From contig JAJFHG010000050.1 of assembly GCA_021775735.1 (NCBI GenBank), positions 1 to 44,756 on the forward strand: 44,756 nt of DNA, read 5' to 3'. Below are positions 28,055 to 36,145 of this stretch, piece by piece. The notes below the pieces were generated by a model. That model searched no databases. It saw nothing but the letters and a program-made list of their open reading frames with translations, and had not been told where the DNA came from. This DNA is from Hyphomicrobiaceae bacterium (GTDB lineage Bacteria; Pseudomonadota; Alphaproteobacteria; Rhizobiales; Hyphomicrobiaceae). Made by a program: the position numbers and the translations under genes. The stretch's first letter is position 1. Every line of letters begins with the position of its first letter.

Positions 28055-29053
28055 TCAGCGATTAAGGGAATTGATGTAAGCGATTAGCCCATCAATCTGC
28101 CGTTCATTCAAAGTGAACTTGGGCATGACATCGTGTGGCGCGGCAATTCCGCGTGACAACGGCACGCGGAGCGATAGCACCGGGTAGCGATCAGAGAGAG
28201 AGCTGAATTGAGGTGCCTGCGCGTTGGGACTCTTTCCTTTTGCTTTGATCGCATGGCAAAACTGGCACTTTGTTTCCGCAGTTGTTTTTCCCTCTGCGAT
28301 GAGGGTCTTATTTTTTTCCGCAACAGAGACTTTGGCTTTCAGTCGTTTCAGCCCATCAAAGGCCCCCGTCAGGCTGCCATCAAGGAGCAAAGCTCGGTTA
28401 AAGTCAGCAATTGCATTGTCGCGCTGACCTAACGACTCATAGACATAACCGCGATTGTTGTAGGCAAGTGCATACACTGGATTGAGCGTAACGGCCTTCG
28501 AATAGTTCTGAATTGCACGTGCACTATCGCCCTTCCTACGATACGCCAGGCCACGATGATTGTACGCGCTTGCGCTATTCGGTTTTAGTTTAATCGCTTG
28601 ATCAAAGTCTGCGATCGCGAGATCGGCCAGGCCCTTCACCATCAGCGTATAACCGCGCCCAATTAGAATTCTCGCCTTTGCATTGCCACCCTTTGCCAAT
28701 TCTAGCGCTGCCGCGAAATCCGACGTCGCGCCATCAAGATCTTTTTTTGTCACGCGTGCCCGCGCACGACCGGCGAACGATCGATAGTCTCCCGAACTGA
28801 GGCCTATCGCTGATGTAAAATCGCTTATCGCTTGATCTGTCGCACCTGCCCTCAAACGAATTTCACCTCGGTTGCGAAAGGCAAGCGCCTTATTTCCTTG
28901 AGTCGCGTTTCCTGTTTGAATGACTGTCGTACACGCGCTGAGCCGTGTGGCAGAATCAAATCCTGCCCGACAATTTTTGATTGGATCTGCTGCAACCGAT
29001 CCGGCACCGGACACGAATATAATGGCTATAGTGGAAAAAAGCTTTTGTGACAT
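28055..29053 (-). CDS. TPR protein fused to a C-terminal cytochrome c domain
   Basis: A 332-residue exported protein: signal peptide (residues 1-21, GAGSVAADP), about five tetratricopeptide repeats (residues 50-235; typical ANYNHRGLAYRRKGDxxRAIxxYxKAVxLNP pattern), then a cytochrome c domain with haem site CQFCH and probable axial Met in DVMPKF. A TPR scaffold fused to one haem suggests a protein that docks a partner and passes electrons. The start ATG 29053 is chosen for the signal peptide; the frame runs to 29131. It lies 135 bases... of non-coding DNA plus a 5' neighbour gap away from the multihaem cluster, to which it may belong functionally. Confidence 0.85.
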   Translation of the reverse strand: MSQKLFSTIAIIFVSGAGSVAADPIKNCRAGFDSATRLSACTTVIQTGNATQGNKALAFRNRGEIRLRAGATDQAISDFTSAIGLSSGDYRSFAGRARARVTKKDLDGATSDFAAALELAKGGNAKARILIGRGYTLMVKGLADLAIADFDQAIKLKPNSASAYNHRGLAYRRKGDSARAIQNYSKAVTLNPVYALAYNNRGYVYESLGQRDNAIADFNRALLLDGSLTGAFDGLKRLKAKVSVAEKNKTLIAEGKTTAETKCQFCHAIKAKGKSPNAQAPQFSSLSDRYPVLSLRVPLSRGIAAPHDVMPKFTLNERQIDGLIAYINSLNR

Positions 29054-29791
29054 GAAGACCCGCTTTGTTTCGGTGCATCGGTCAATGTTTCGCGACGCAC
29101 TTGCATGATGGTATTTCTGATCTCGTCGCACCGTGCGGCACGATCAGGAGTTGCACGTGCACGAACGACCACCTGAAACTGATCAGGGATTAGACGTCTG
29201 TCTGCGACCAACATTTGTAGCTGCTGCGGCATCGGAGCGCGCGAACGCAACCGCGCTCGCGGAACGTGTGTTGCCACCAGCGGCAGCTTTGAAGCATTTT
29301 GCTCTCCTGGCGCAGTTAGAGCTATTGGAACTTGGCCTTGAGGCCTTCAGGCCTTGGTAAGGGAACCAAAAAAAAGCCTACGCAATCGCAAGTTTTCATG
29401 AATTGATTTTTATCAACCCACCCCTTCATAGTTGGTAGAGTTTCACATAATTGATGGCCCCTAACGCGGGGATAGCTCAGGGAAGCAGCAGATTATGAGA
29501 CCTTTCCTAAGGCCACTGTTTCCAAAAACCTTGCTGTCGAACACATTTAAAAAATAATGGAGAGTATCAGAGTAGATCTTGGGATGACCGTAGGTAACTG
29601 ACTTCTAAGAGCTGACGCTCGTCTTAAGTGCCAGCGTAACTGCGACAGGTCTTTCTCATTTTTGGGACTTAACCCAAGTCTCCCATTCACTTAGTACGAT
29701 AAAAAAATACGGTCCAATTTGGTCGCTGAAAAAACTAATTCGCATATGGGAACCATGTCATTAGCGTGCGTCACTTCAAACGAAGCAAACA
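29054..29791. other. Long intergenic region with an orphan FixK-type box
   Basis: About 740 bases. In 29054-29360 open frames on both strands have protein-like composition but neither has family features I recognise; a decayed gene is possible. An AGGAG six bases before an ATG on the minus strand (about 29311) opens only a 33-codon frame. From 29361 to 29791 no reading frame is supported. A perfect FNR-type box is at 29403-29416, with CATAAT at 29446-29451 and a CCCC/GGGG hairpin at 29458-29471 on its right. This may be the front of a small RNA, but no terminator is clear. Confidence 0.4.
29403..29416. promoter_or_regulatory. FNR/FixK-type box with no clear target gene
   Basis: TTGAT-TTTT-ATCAA, a perfect match to the FNR/FixK consensus. 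The nearest start codon is that of the leftward TPR-cytochrome gene, 350 bases away. Rightward there is no supported gene before the 3' end of the decahaem gene. Confidence 0.65.
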
Positions 29792-32314
29792 CTATTGATC
29801 TGAGATCTTGGTGTTGATGATTGGCGTAATCACGCCATTCACATGGTAACTGTGACACAGCAGACAGTCTTGACGCGCTTTTTGTTGCGTATGGCAGGAT
29901 TGGCAAAGTTTCTTGTCGACGTTGCCAAAGTCCGACGCGAATGATTTTGGATTGCCGAGTTCATAACTCTTGAGATATTTTCGACCTTTTTCTTGACTGT
30001 GGCAGTGCAGACATCCGCGATTTTCAAGGACTCCGAAATGCGGTTCATGAATAAAGTTTGTGAAACGTCCTTGTTTTGTTTTGACAGACTCAGGGTTAAA
30101 ATTGACCACCCGGCCTTTGTTCGGCATGTCGTCGACGCTGTGGCATTTTGTGCATGCACCTGAAGTATCCTTGTGAATGAGTAGATCGAAAACATTCGCT
30201 GCTGGATTCGTGTCGCCGTTTGACCCTTGCGGTCCTGTCAGAAAAAGCCAGGAGTATAGAAATTTGTCCTTGTGGCCGACGGGCTTGTAAAAAATCGAGT
30301 GGTCCTGCCGGTACCAACCGCCATACTCGGCCCAACTTTCTGGATCCACATCACTTTCAAGACTAATGACGCGTGGTGGTGCTGATGATGGTGCTGGTGT
30401 TTCAGGTTTTTGCCCGCCAGGGGTCGGCGCTGCTTTAGACACAGTACTATTTAGCTTGGCGGGATTGCCAGCGGCTCGGCTCAGAGCTTTCATCGCGCGG
30501 ATCTCTTCCTCAGTTGGGAAGAGCAAATCATCAGATTGCTTGCCCGACGTGGTCGTTGTCGTGTTGGCGGTTTGTTGCTCTTTGTCGCCACCACCAGAGC
30601 CATCACGTGACGCATCAGGTTTGGCTGGCACGCCCTCAGACTTTTGGGCGAGCTTCACCTGCTTGAGGCCAGCTCTCATCGGTTCAGGCAGTGCGCCCAG
30701 TGACGACGGTGCCTGATTTACGCTGCTCGAGGCAGCGCCTCCGCCCTCTCCCTTGAGCACCAGGCACTGTCCAAAAACGCTAACGACGCAAGCTTGCGGA
30801 TCAAGCTGGGGCTCGTTAGCCGCCGTGCTTTCTCCTTCCTGAGAGGTGGATTCGTTGACCGCCTCGCTATCTCCGTCCTCAGAAGTGAGTTCGCTGACCG
30901 CCTCGCTATCTCCGTCCTGCGAAGTGGTTTCGGCGTCTGCAATTGGGGTCTCCGTGTCAGAGGGTTCGTTTGCTGGCACACTGTCACCTGGATCCGTGTC
31001 CGCAGGGGGCGAGGGGGTTTGTTGCTGCTCGCCCACAACTTGTTTATTCGTCACAGGACCATTGGTAATTTCCTGGGCAAGGTTGGGTAGCCACTGTTTT
31101 TGCGCGCCGATTAAAACATCGCGCGGAATGCTGGCAGTTAGGTCGGCAACAAGTTTCGGGCTGAGCTTTGCTCCGCGGACAATATTCAAATCGCCCAAAA
31201 CGTCCGATGCTTTACCCGAGATTAGCGCGTGGTAGAGTTTCTTGATCTCCCACGCCAAATCCGACACGGCCTTGATCTGGCCGTCGTTTGCATTGGTGAG
31301 GTCCAGGAGATTGAGGCTACTCACTGCCTTGATTAAATCACGCCCGACCTTATTCCTGCTGATCATCACCTTCATGAATGGTGTCAGCGTAGCTTCGGAC
31401 TCGTCAGGCCATTCGCCAACCTTGACGTTCTTTTTGTTCAACACTTCCAAGTCAAGACCAGGCAGTGTCAGGAAGGCAATACCTTTCGGGCCACTGGCCT
31501 TTTCCTCGCCGAGAATTTGGTTGATATGGCAGTTCGTACACGTCTGTTCAAATGGTGCCACAGTCATGATTTGCCTGTCGTCATTGCTGTTGTGGCACGT
31601 TGAACAGGTGGCGGGGATGTGTTTCGCTAGTGCTTTACCCTTCAGCTCCGGGTAATGCTTACCGAAATGTCCGGCATGATCGTAGATAATCCGCGTCCGC
31701 CGCTTGAAAGGATAATCTTCGAATTTTGGGTGATGGCCGTCGAAGCTGTCGAATTTCGCGACGTGGCAGGAGACACATTGCTCGTTGGAAACTTTGTTTA
31801 AATTGAAATTGACACCCTGATGCTCCTGATGACAGGTCGCGCAATTGAGACCATCCGCCATGATGTCTTGGGTCGGGAACGCCATGCTCTGGGCACGGGC
31901 TGAATTTGGCACCGGCGATACTGTAGCAATTTTTTTCAACCGCTCGGTGCTCTGCTTGAGAACTTCTTCGGAGGCGCCATGTGCGTTGAAAGCCGTCTCG
32001 GGCATTTTATGGCACTTGAGGCAGGCTTTACTGTCGGTACGCGGATTACCAGCGACGATACCATGAATCCAACTCAATTTATTGCTGCCACTCTTGGTGT
32101 GGCACGCGCTGCATTTCTCAATCACGCCGTGTGCGCTCACCAGTGGCCCTGGCATTAGGAATTGTGTTTCCTTCGAGAGAACAAAGACCGCCCCAAGTCC
32201 GACGATGGTCCAAAGCGCCGTCACCAAGGCAAGGTGGTCCCTCGTCCAACCAGCGCGTGCTCGCTTGGCAGACTTCGGCTTAAAACCTGATCTGATCCCG
32301 TCCAGACGCCGCAC
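29792..32314 (-). CDS. Decahaem c-type cytochrome with 6+4 haem layout
   Basis: An 840-residue protein with ten CxxCH motifs. After a single N-terminal membrane helix (about residues 30-48), six haem sites follow near residues 70, 100, 160, 182, 239 and 261 (CSACH, CLKCH, CATCH, CVSCH, CSTCH, CTNCH). Next comes a linker of some 450 residues, much of it acidic, Ser/Thr/Pro-rich and repetitive. Four more sites are near 723, 770, 806 and 819 (CTKCH, CLHCH, CQSCH, CLLCH). It is periplasmic, anchored in the inner membrane. I prefer GTG 32314 (TAGTG overlap with the cytochrome b stop, GGGGA upstream) over TTG 32320. Probable electron acceptor of the membrane protein encoded just before it. Confidence 0.93.
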   Translation of the reverse strand: MRRLDGIRSGFKPKSAKRARAGWTRDHLALVTALWTIVGLGAVFVLSKETQFLMPGPLVSAHGVIEKCSACHTKSGSNKLSWIHGIVAGNPRTDSKACLKCHKMPETAFNAHGASEEVLKQSTERLKKIATVSPVPNSARAQSMAFPTQDIMADGLNCATCHQEHQGVNFNLNKVSNEQCVSCHVAKFDSFDGHHPKFEDYPFKRRTRIIYDHAGHFGKHYPELKGKALAKHIPATCSTCHNSNDDRQIMTVAPFEQTCTNCHINQILGEEKASGPKGIAFLTLPGLDLEVLNKKNVKVGEWPDESEATLTPFMKVMISRNKVGRDLIKAVSSLNLLDLTNANDGQIKAVSDLAWEIKKLYHALISGKASDVLGDLNIVRGAKLSPKLVADLTASIPRDVLIGAQKQWLPNLAQEITNGPVTNKQVVGEQQQTPSPPADTDPGDSVPANEPSDTETPIADAETTSQDGDSEAVSELTSEDGDSEAVNESTSQEGESTAANEPQLDPQACVVSVFGQCLVLKGEGGGAASSSVNQAPSSLGALPEPMRAGLKQVKLAQKSEGVPAKPDASRDGSGGGDKEQQTANTTTTTSGKQSDDLLFPTEEEIRAMKALSRAAGNPAKLNSTVSKAAPTPGGQKPETPAPSSAPPRVISLESDVDPESWAEYGGWYRQDHSIFYKPVGHKDKFLYSWLFLTGPQGSNGDTNPAANVFDLLIHKDTSGACTKCHSVDDMPNKGRVVNFNPESVKTKQGRFTNFIHEPHFGVLENRGCLHCHSQEKGRKYLKSYELGNPKSFASDFGNVDKKLCQSCHTQQKARQDCLLCHSYHVNGVITPIINTKISDQ
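30811..30927. repeat. Three 39-base in-frame tandem repeats in the decahaem linker
   Basis: Units start at 30811, 30850 and 30889. The last two are almost identical and the first has diverged. They encode 13-residue acidic units of the form TSxDGDSEAVxEx. The repeat is a whole number of codons, so copy number can change without breaking the frame. Confidence 0.85.
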
Positions 32315-33222
32315 TACCAATCCCCAGATGAAAATGAATATGCCACGACGACGTGCAGGATCGTCATCACGATCAGCGCATACGTGACTGGAACGTGTAC
32401 GAACATACTACCCCTGGAAAGTCCAAAATATGCGCGCGCAAAATCCAGTTTGTCCTTCTCCACCACCAAGTCTCTTATGATGTAAAGCTTCTCCTGGTTT
32501 TTTGCGTCGACATAACCTGACAAATTGTCGATCTGTTCAATGAGCCGCTTGACCGGTTTCTGCGAGCCAAGGACATGGGCTATGAAATTCCGCTGACCCT
32601 GGAAAAAGTCGTGAAGGTGGTTGTTGTAGAGGTCCGTGATCCAGGCTTCATAAGCTGGTGCTGGTAAAGCTAGTGCAACCGTGGCCGCCCCCCCCTTTGT
32701 AACAGCATTGTGGACATCCTGAGCCAGCTCGGCGCGGCGAGCCGGGATGAGATCATAGCTGACTTGATTGTCGAGGTCACGCTTGGCCGACAACGACCAA
32801 CTTAGATATGTACTCAGAATGCCGCTCAGGGCCACCAGCACAAATCCCAACCAAAGTGCCCATTCAAACCCGGTGTCCGGCAAAGAGAAATCTGAATGCG
32901 AGATGAAGGCGGCAATCAGAACATATCCAACAAATATGTGAAACTTCCGCCATTGCTTAACGGACGCTGGCGACAGGCGAGTCACCTTTACAGCGATATG
33001 AAACAGTAGCTGAAAAATCATGCCGCCAGCCAGCACCCAGCCGTCGAAATAACGCGGATCGCGGAGCCCGTTGCCATAAATCCAGACCAGCCACAACAGG
33101 ATGCCAGACATGACCATGATCAGAAGGACTTGAACGGCCGGAGTTGCGCCACGACTGAAGCTAGTCATTTTATTGTCAGTGAGGCGCTGTCCCAGCGATC
33201 TCACACCTCCAATAGCACTCAT
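32314..33222 (-). CDS. Membrane cytochrome b-like protein of the multihaem cluster
   Basis: A 302-residue inner-membrane protein with five predicted helices: near residues 30-50, 60-80, 93-110, 120-142 and 277-297. A long soluble loop (about 145-270) lies between helices four and five. Histidines in or next to helices (75, 95, 109, 276, 290) could ligate two b haems, as in quinol-oxidising partners of multihaem cytochromes. I do not recognise a named family. GGAGG 13 bases before ATG 33222 is the best start signal. Its stop overlaps the decahaem start, so the two are coupled; a quinol-to-decahaem electron transfer is inferred. Confidence 0.78.
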   Translation of the reverse strand: MSAIGGVRSLGQRLTDNKMTSFSRGATPAVQVLLIMVMSGILLWLVWIYGNGLRDPRYFDGWVLAGGMIFQLLFHIAVKVTRLSPASVKQWRKFHIFVGYVLIAAFISHSDFSLPDTGFEWALWLGFVLVALSGILSTYLSWSLSAKRDLDNQVSYDLIPARRAELAQDVHNAVTKGGAATVALALPAPAYEAWITDLYNNHLHDFFQGQRNFIAHVLGSQKPVKRLIEQIDNLSGYVDAKNQEKLYIIRDLVVEKDKLDFARAYFGLSRGSMFVHVPVTYALIVMTILHVVVAYSFSSGDW

Positions 33223-33285
33223 TGCGTTTGTAGTTCCTCCATCATGCCAGTCCTGTTCGAAGACGCTTGTTCGAAGACGTTGAGA

Positions 33286-34347
33286 TCACTTGACTGCTTT
33301 GGCGTTTCTCACGGTGCCTTTGAATTTTTTTGGTCCTGGAATAAGTCTATCGAGGCCAGCCATCTTGCTGCCGTCATACGACGCGCTGATCTTGACAAGT
33401 AGTTTGGAAACGCCATCGGCGGCAGCCGTCAGAGCAGAGCCATTGTTGAGCTTGAGGCCAGCTGAATGGGCAAATTCGATCATCTTTGCTATTTCAGGCA
33501 CATTCGGTGCCGCTTTCGCTGCGGCTACGAGCTTCTTGCGCGCCCGGTCGACGCGCGTGGCCATTTCGAAGGCATACAACTTTCTCGATGTTGCGCGAGC
33601 AACCGCACGTAGACCGGTCTCAAGTTCAACACCTAAGCCAACAAGATAAAGCATCCGTTTGCGCGCTGCGTTCGCGGGTACGTTTTGCTTACCCTTAGAG
33701 TGCCATGTGTTGTGCAACACTTCGCCTTGCGACCAAGACACCAGCTCGAACGCACTGCCAGCCCTATGCCCACCCTTATTGACGAGATCTTCTATCGGCA
33801 CGACGTGGCAACTATAACAATTCTTCGCTAACCTGTAGAGCGAAGCAGGTCTGATCATGCCTTTGGCCTCAGCACTCTTCCAGCGCGCACGCGCCTCTTC
33901 CTTTGTCTCGGTCTTTGCCGTCTTGCCACTATACTCACTGTGAATCTTAAACCAGTCCTTGCCGGCACTGTGGCAAGATTCGCAAGAAATACCCGAAATT
34001 GTCTTCTTCTTCTTGCTCTTCAGCTGCACCGTGAAATGGCAATTCAAGCACGTGCTTCCCGACTTGACGCGACGCACTCCCATTTTTTTTGCAATTTTTT
34101 TTGCCCTCTTGTTGCGTGGCATTTCACGGAAGGTCTTAAAGTGATGCGAACTCTTCCACGCCGCGACCTCTTGCTTGTGGCATTCAGCACATTCGTTGGG
34201 ACCGACGACTTTTGACGGGTCGGTTGCCTCTTTCCCAGACAAAGCAGTGCCGTAGGGCACGACCAGTGCTAACAGCAAAAGTACCAACGATTGGAAATGG
34301 TACCTTTTTACCCCACTCGACCTAAGCCTATACGTTTTGCGCGCCAC
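33286..34347 (-). CDS. Tetrahaem cytochrome c, c554-like
   Basis: A 353-residue exported protein with four CxxCH sites near residues 53, 100, 122 and 177 (CAECH, CLNCH, CESCH, CYSCH). The spacing and the surrounding VGPNECAECHKQEVAAWKSS and GISCESCHSAGKDW text match the cytochrome c554 family, whose Nitrosomonas member carries electrons from hydroxylamine oxidation. A signal/anchor helix (LVLLLLALVVPYG) precedes. The C-terminal 170 residues are haem-free, basic and helical, longer than plain c554. The start is GTG 34347 with AAGGTGAG upstream. It lies between the reductase and cytochrome b genes in the leftward operon. No hydroxylamine oxidoreductase gene is seen. Confidence 0.9.
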   Translation of the reverse strand: MARKTYRLRSSGVKRYHFQSLVLLLLALVVPYGTALSGKEATDPSKVVGPNECAECHKQEVAAWKSSHHFKTFREMPRNKRAKKIAKKMGVRRVKSGSTCLNCHFTVQLKSKKKKTISGISCESCHSAGKDWFKIHSEYSGKTAKTETKEEARARWKSAEAKGMIRPASLYRLAKNCYSCHVVPIEDLVNKGGHRAGSAFELVSWSQGEVLHNTWHSKGKQNVPANAARKRMLYLVGLGVELETGLRAVARATSRKLYAFEMATRVDRARKKLVAAAKAAPNVPEIAKMIEFAHSAGLKLNNGSALTAAADGVSKLLVKISASYDGSKMAGLDRLIPGPKKFKGTVRNAKAVK

Positions 34348-34375
34348 TATGACATCTCACCTTACTTCAGTTGTC

Positions 34376-35431
34376 CTATACGGCGGCATGCCCGTTGCGT
34401 GGATCACCGAGCCAGGTCTTGGCACGGGTCAGAACGCCTTGTTCAATCGAGTCGTCTGTTGTGGGCATAAACGGATCCGCATAACAAACTGCTCCGACAT
34501 TTGTCGCGATTGATTGAACTGCATCGACCAGTCCAGGAGCGCCGCAGGTGTAGAGCACATCAGTTGGAAGTAAGCGCGGTATATAGTCGGTTGGCCGACC
34601 TGGTAGCACAGCATTGGTTGCCGCCCTCAGCGTGCTGCAGGCAACCAAGATCCGGACATTGGGAAAGCGCGCAAGCTGGGCGAGAGCTGCCCCCATATAA
34701 AGTGTCTCTAAGGTACTGCCGCCAACGATAATCATCATCTTGCGCTCTGGGTGTTCATGCAGCGCTGCGACGGCAATCGACCAGATCGGTGCAAAACCGG
34801 TGTTGGTGGCAACGAGGATTATCCGTCCCCCGCAACCAGGCCGGAAATGCGCTGAACCATAGGGCCCCGTGAGCGTCACTTGGTGACCAGGCCTAATGCG
34901 CCGGCCAAGCGATGACGTTACACGGCCGTGCTTCATGTGACGCATATGGAACCAGAGTGTGCGCATGTCTCGGTTGCCTCGCAAAGGATGAGTGAGACTG
35001 AAGGGACGGCTTGGATAGCCTTTAAAGCGCACTTGCGCATACTGCCCCGGATGGTAGGGGAGCGCACGTTCCGTCGTGATGCCAACTTCTGACGCCTGGG
35101 CTGACAATCTACGCAATGAAGTCAGCTCACCTTCGACGGTGTGAATAGCTGATGGCTGGCTCTTCTCTACGACCACATCGCCAGAGATCCGACATTGACA
35201 GGCATGCACGACACCTGGTTCGGAACTGCGTCCGCCTACAACGTCACCAGAGACCACCCGAACACAGCAGGTGCCGCAATGTCCGGCGCGGCAATTATAA
35301 GGCAAATCAACGCCCGCATTCAACGCAGCATCGAGAAGTACTGCGTTAGCAGGTGCGACAAAGCTATTACCGTTAATCGTAATCAGATGGCTTCTTCTCA
35401 TTCTTTGATTCCGGAAGTCTTTTTGTTTCAT
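34376..35431 (-). CDS. 2Fe-2S ferredoxin / FAD-NAD(P)H oxidoreductase
   Basis: A 351-residue cytoplasmic flavoprotein. An N-terminal plant-type ferredoxin domain has YNCRAGHCGTCCVRV plus a later Cys (HACQC), matching C-x4-C-x2-C-xn-C. It is followed by a ferredoxin reductase module with the FAD motif RPFSL and an NAD(P)-binding region (ILVATNTGFAPIWSI, YTCGAPGLVDAV). This is the layout of oxygenase reductases and CDP-glucoseen reductase. GGAG nine bases before ATG 35431 supports the start. No oxygenase is linked; as first gene of the leftward multihaem operon, it may exchange electrons between NAD(P)H and the membrane components. That partner assignment is inference. Confidence 0.9.
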   Translation of the reverse strand: MKQKDFRNQRMRRSHLITINGNSFVAPANAVLLDAALNAGVDLPYNCRAGHCGTCCVRVVSGDVVGGRSSEPGVVHACQCRISGDVVVEKSQPSAIHTVEGELTSLRRLSAQASEVGITTERALPYHPGQYAQVRFKGYPSRPFSLTHPLRGNRDMRTLWFHMRHMKHGRVTSSLGRRIRPGHQVTLTGPYGSAHFRPGCGGRIILVATNTGFAPIWSIAVAALHEHPERKMMIIVGGSTLETLYMGAALAQLARFPNVRILVACSTLRAATNAVLPGRPTDYIPRLLPTDVLYTCGAPGLVDAVQSIATNVGAVCYADPFMPTTDDSIEQGVLTRAKTWLGDPRNGHAAV

Positions 35432-35784
35432 CCAACATCACTCCTAGTGAGTAGCCATAGCAGAGCCTATGCGCATGTGCGCAAAGCAGCGTTGTGTTCT
35501 TCGAACACATATCGTCTTTGTTATGTGATTACGCGCGCCAAAGCATTACATGGATCGTCATATGCAAAGTCCCCCAAAGATATACGACACCGTGTTCAAA
35601 TGGAATTTTTGAAGCACAACTCATTCGCGTAATGTTTGTTACGTCTGCATTGTTGTTCGATCATGGTCAGACAATGGCCGTTTGATGGTGATGCGCAGTT
35701 GTTTGACAGCACGTGACTGTTTGCCGGAACAGAAAGTTCACTTTTGAGCAAATATGAACACCGAACGCAGACGTCGGAACAATG

Positions 35785-36048
35785 TCAAATAACCCTTATA
35801 ACAAAGGCTTTTCTTGCATTTTTAAATTCGGACGCATTGACGTTGTTTTCAGCCAACTCATAAATTGAATGCATATAGTCATTTGTAGAGTTCAATTCAA
35901 AACACCGTGGAATTAAATGTATCGTGATTATTTCAGTGAATTTATAAATTGCCATATAAATAATTTGAGGTTTTGAGATTGAACGCTCGGCCACATCACT
36001 GCCCTTTTCCGTAAATATTCGTCTCCTTGACACATCAACGTTGCGCAC
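35785..36048 (-). CDS. Possible small AT-rich reading frame, doubtful
   Basis: An 87-codon frame from GTG 36048. The C-terminal half (ELNSTNDYMHSIYELAENN) has ordinary protein-like, helical composition, and the base composition is more AT-rich than the neighbours, which could mean recent acquisition. There is no good ribosome-binding site at the GTG; AAGGG precedes a later GTG near 35990. No family is recognised. It lies within the divergent promoter region, so it may be only a chance frame. Confidence 0.22.
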   Translation of the reverse strand: MRNVDVSRRRIFTEKGSDVAERSISKPQIIYMAIYKFTEIITIHLIPRCFELNSTNDYMHSIYELAENNVNASEFKNARKAFVIRVI

Positions 36049-36106
36049 CTCTTGAACTCCAGTTCAAAGCTCAAGAGAAAAAAATTAAAACTGATGCAAC
36101 GCTGAT

Positions 36107-36145
36107 GTCGTTTGGGGGTTTGGGAGTCGTTTGGGGGTTTGGGGG
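36107..36145 (+). repeat. G-rich tandem repeat abutting a start codon
   Basis: The unit GTCGTTTGGGGGTTTGGG occurs twice (36107-36124 and 36126-36143). It gives four runs of three to five G separated by short T-rich loops, and ends directly at ATG 36146. Four such runs fit a G-quadruplex motif on the coding strand, covering the place of the Shine-Dalgarno sequence of the pentahaem gene. Confidence 0.8.

Larger units (their letters stand above)
35432..36145. promoter_or_regulatory. Divergent control region of the multihaem cluster
   Basis: About 710 bases, AT-rich in the right half, between the two arms of the cluster. Inverted repeats are seen: TGTGTTC-TTC-GAACACA at 35493-35509 and TTGAAC-TCCA-GTTCAA at 36052-36067, both perfect. 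A TTGACACATCAA is at 36028-36039. No FNR-type TTGA-N6-TCAA box is present. A G-rich tandem repeat abuts the rightward start codon. Both promoters must lie here, but I cannot place them. Confidence 0.5.

Noticed and set aside
29466-29480. Sequence resembling the 5' end of a tRNA (acceptor strand plus D-arm start)
   Set aside because: The D-stem has no partner, and no anticodon arm, T-loop or acceptor 3' strand follows.
30811-30927. CRISPR-like array from the regular 39-base repeats
   Set aside because: The repeats are directly joined, without spacers, in frame within a coding sequence.
36028-36039. TTGACACATCAA as an FNR/FixK box in the multihaem promoter
   Set aside because: The half-sites are separated by four instead of six bases, so it does not fit the site geometry.
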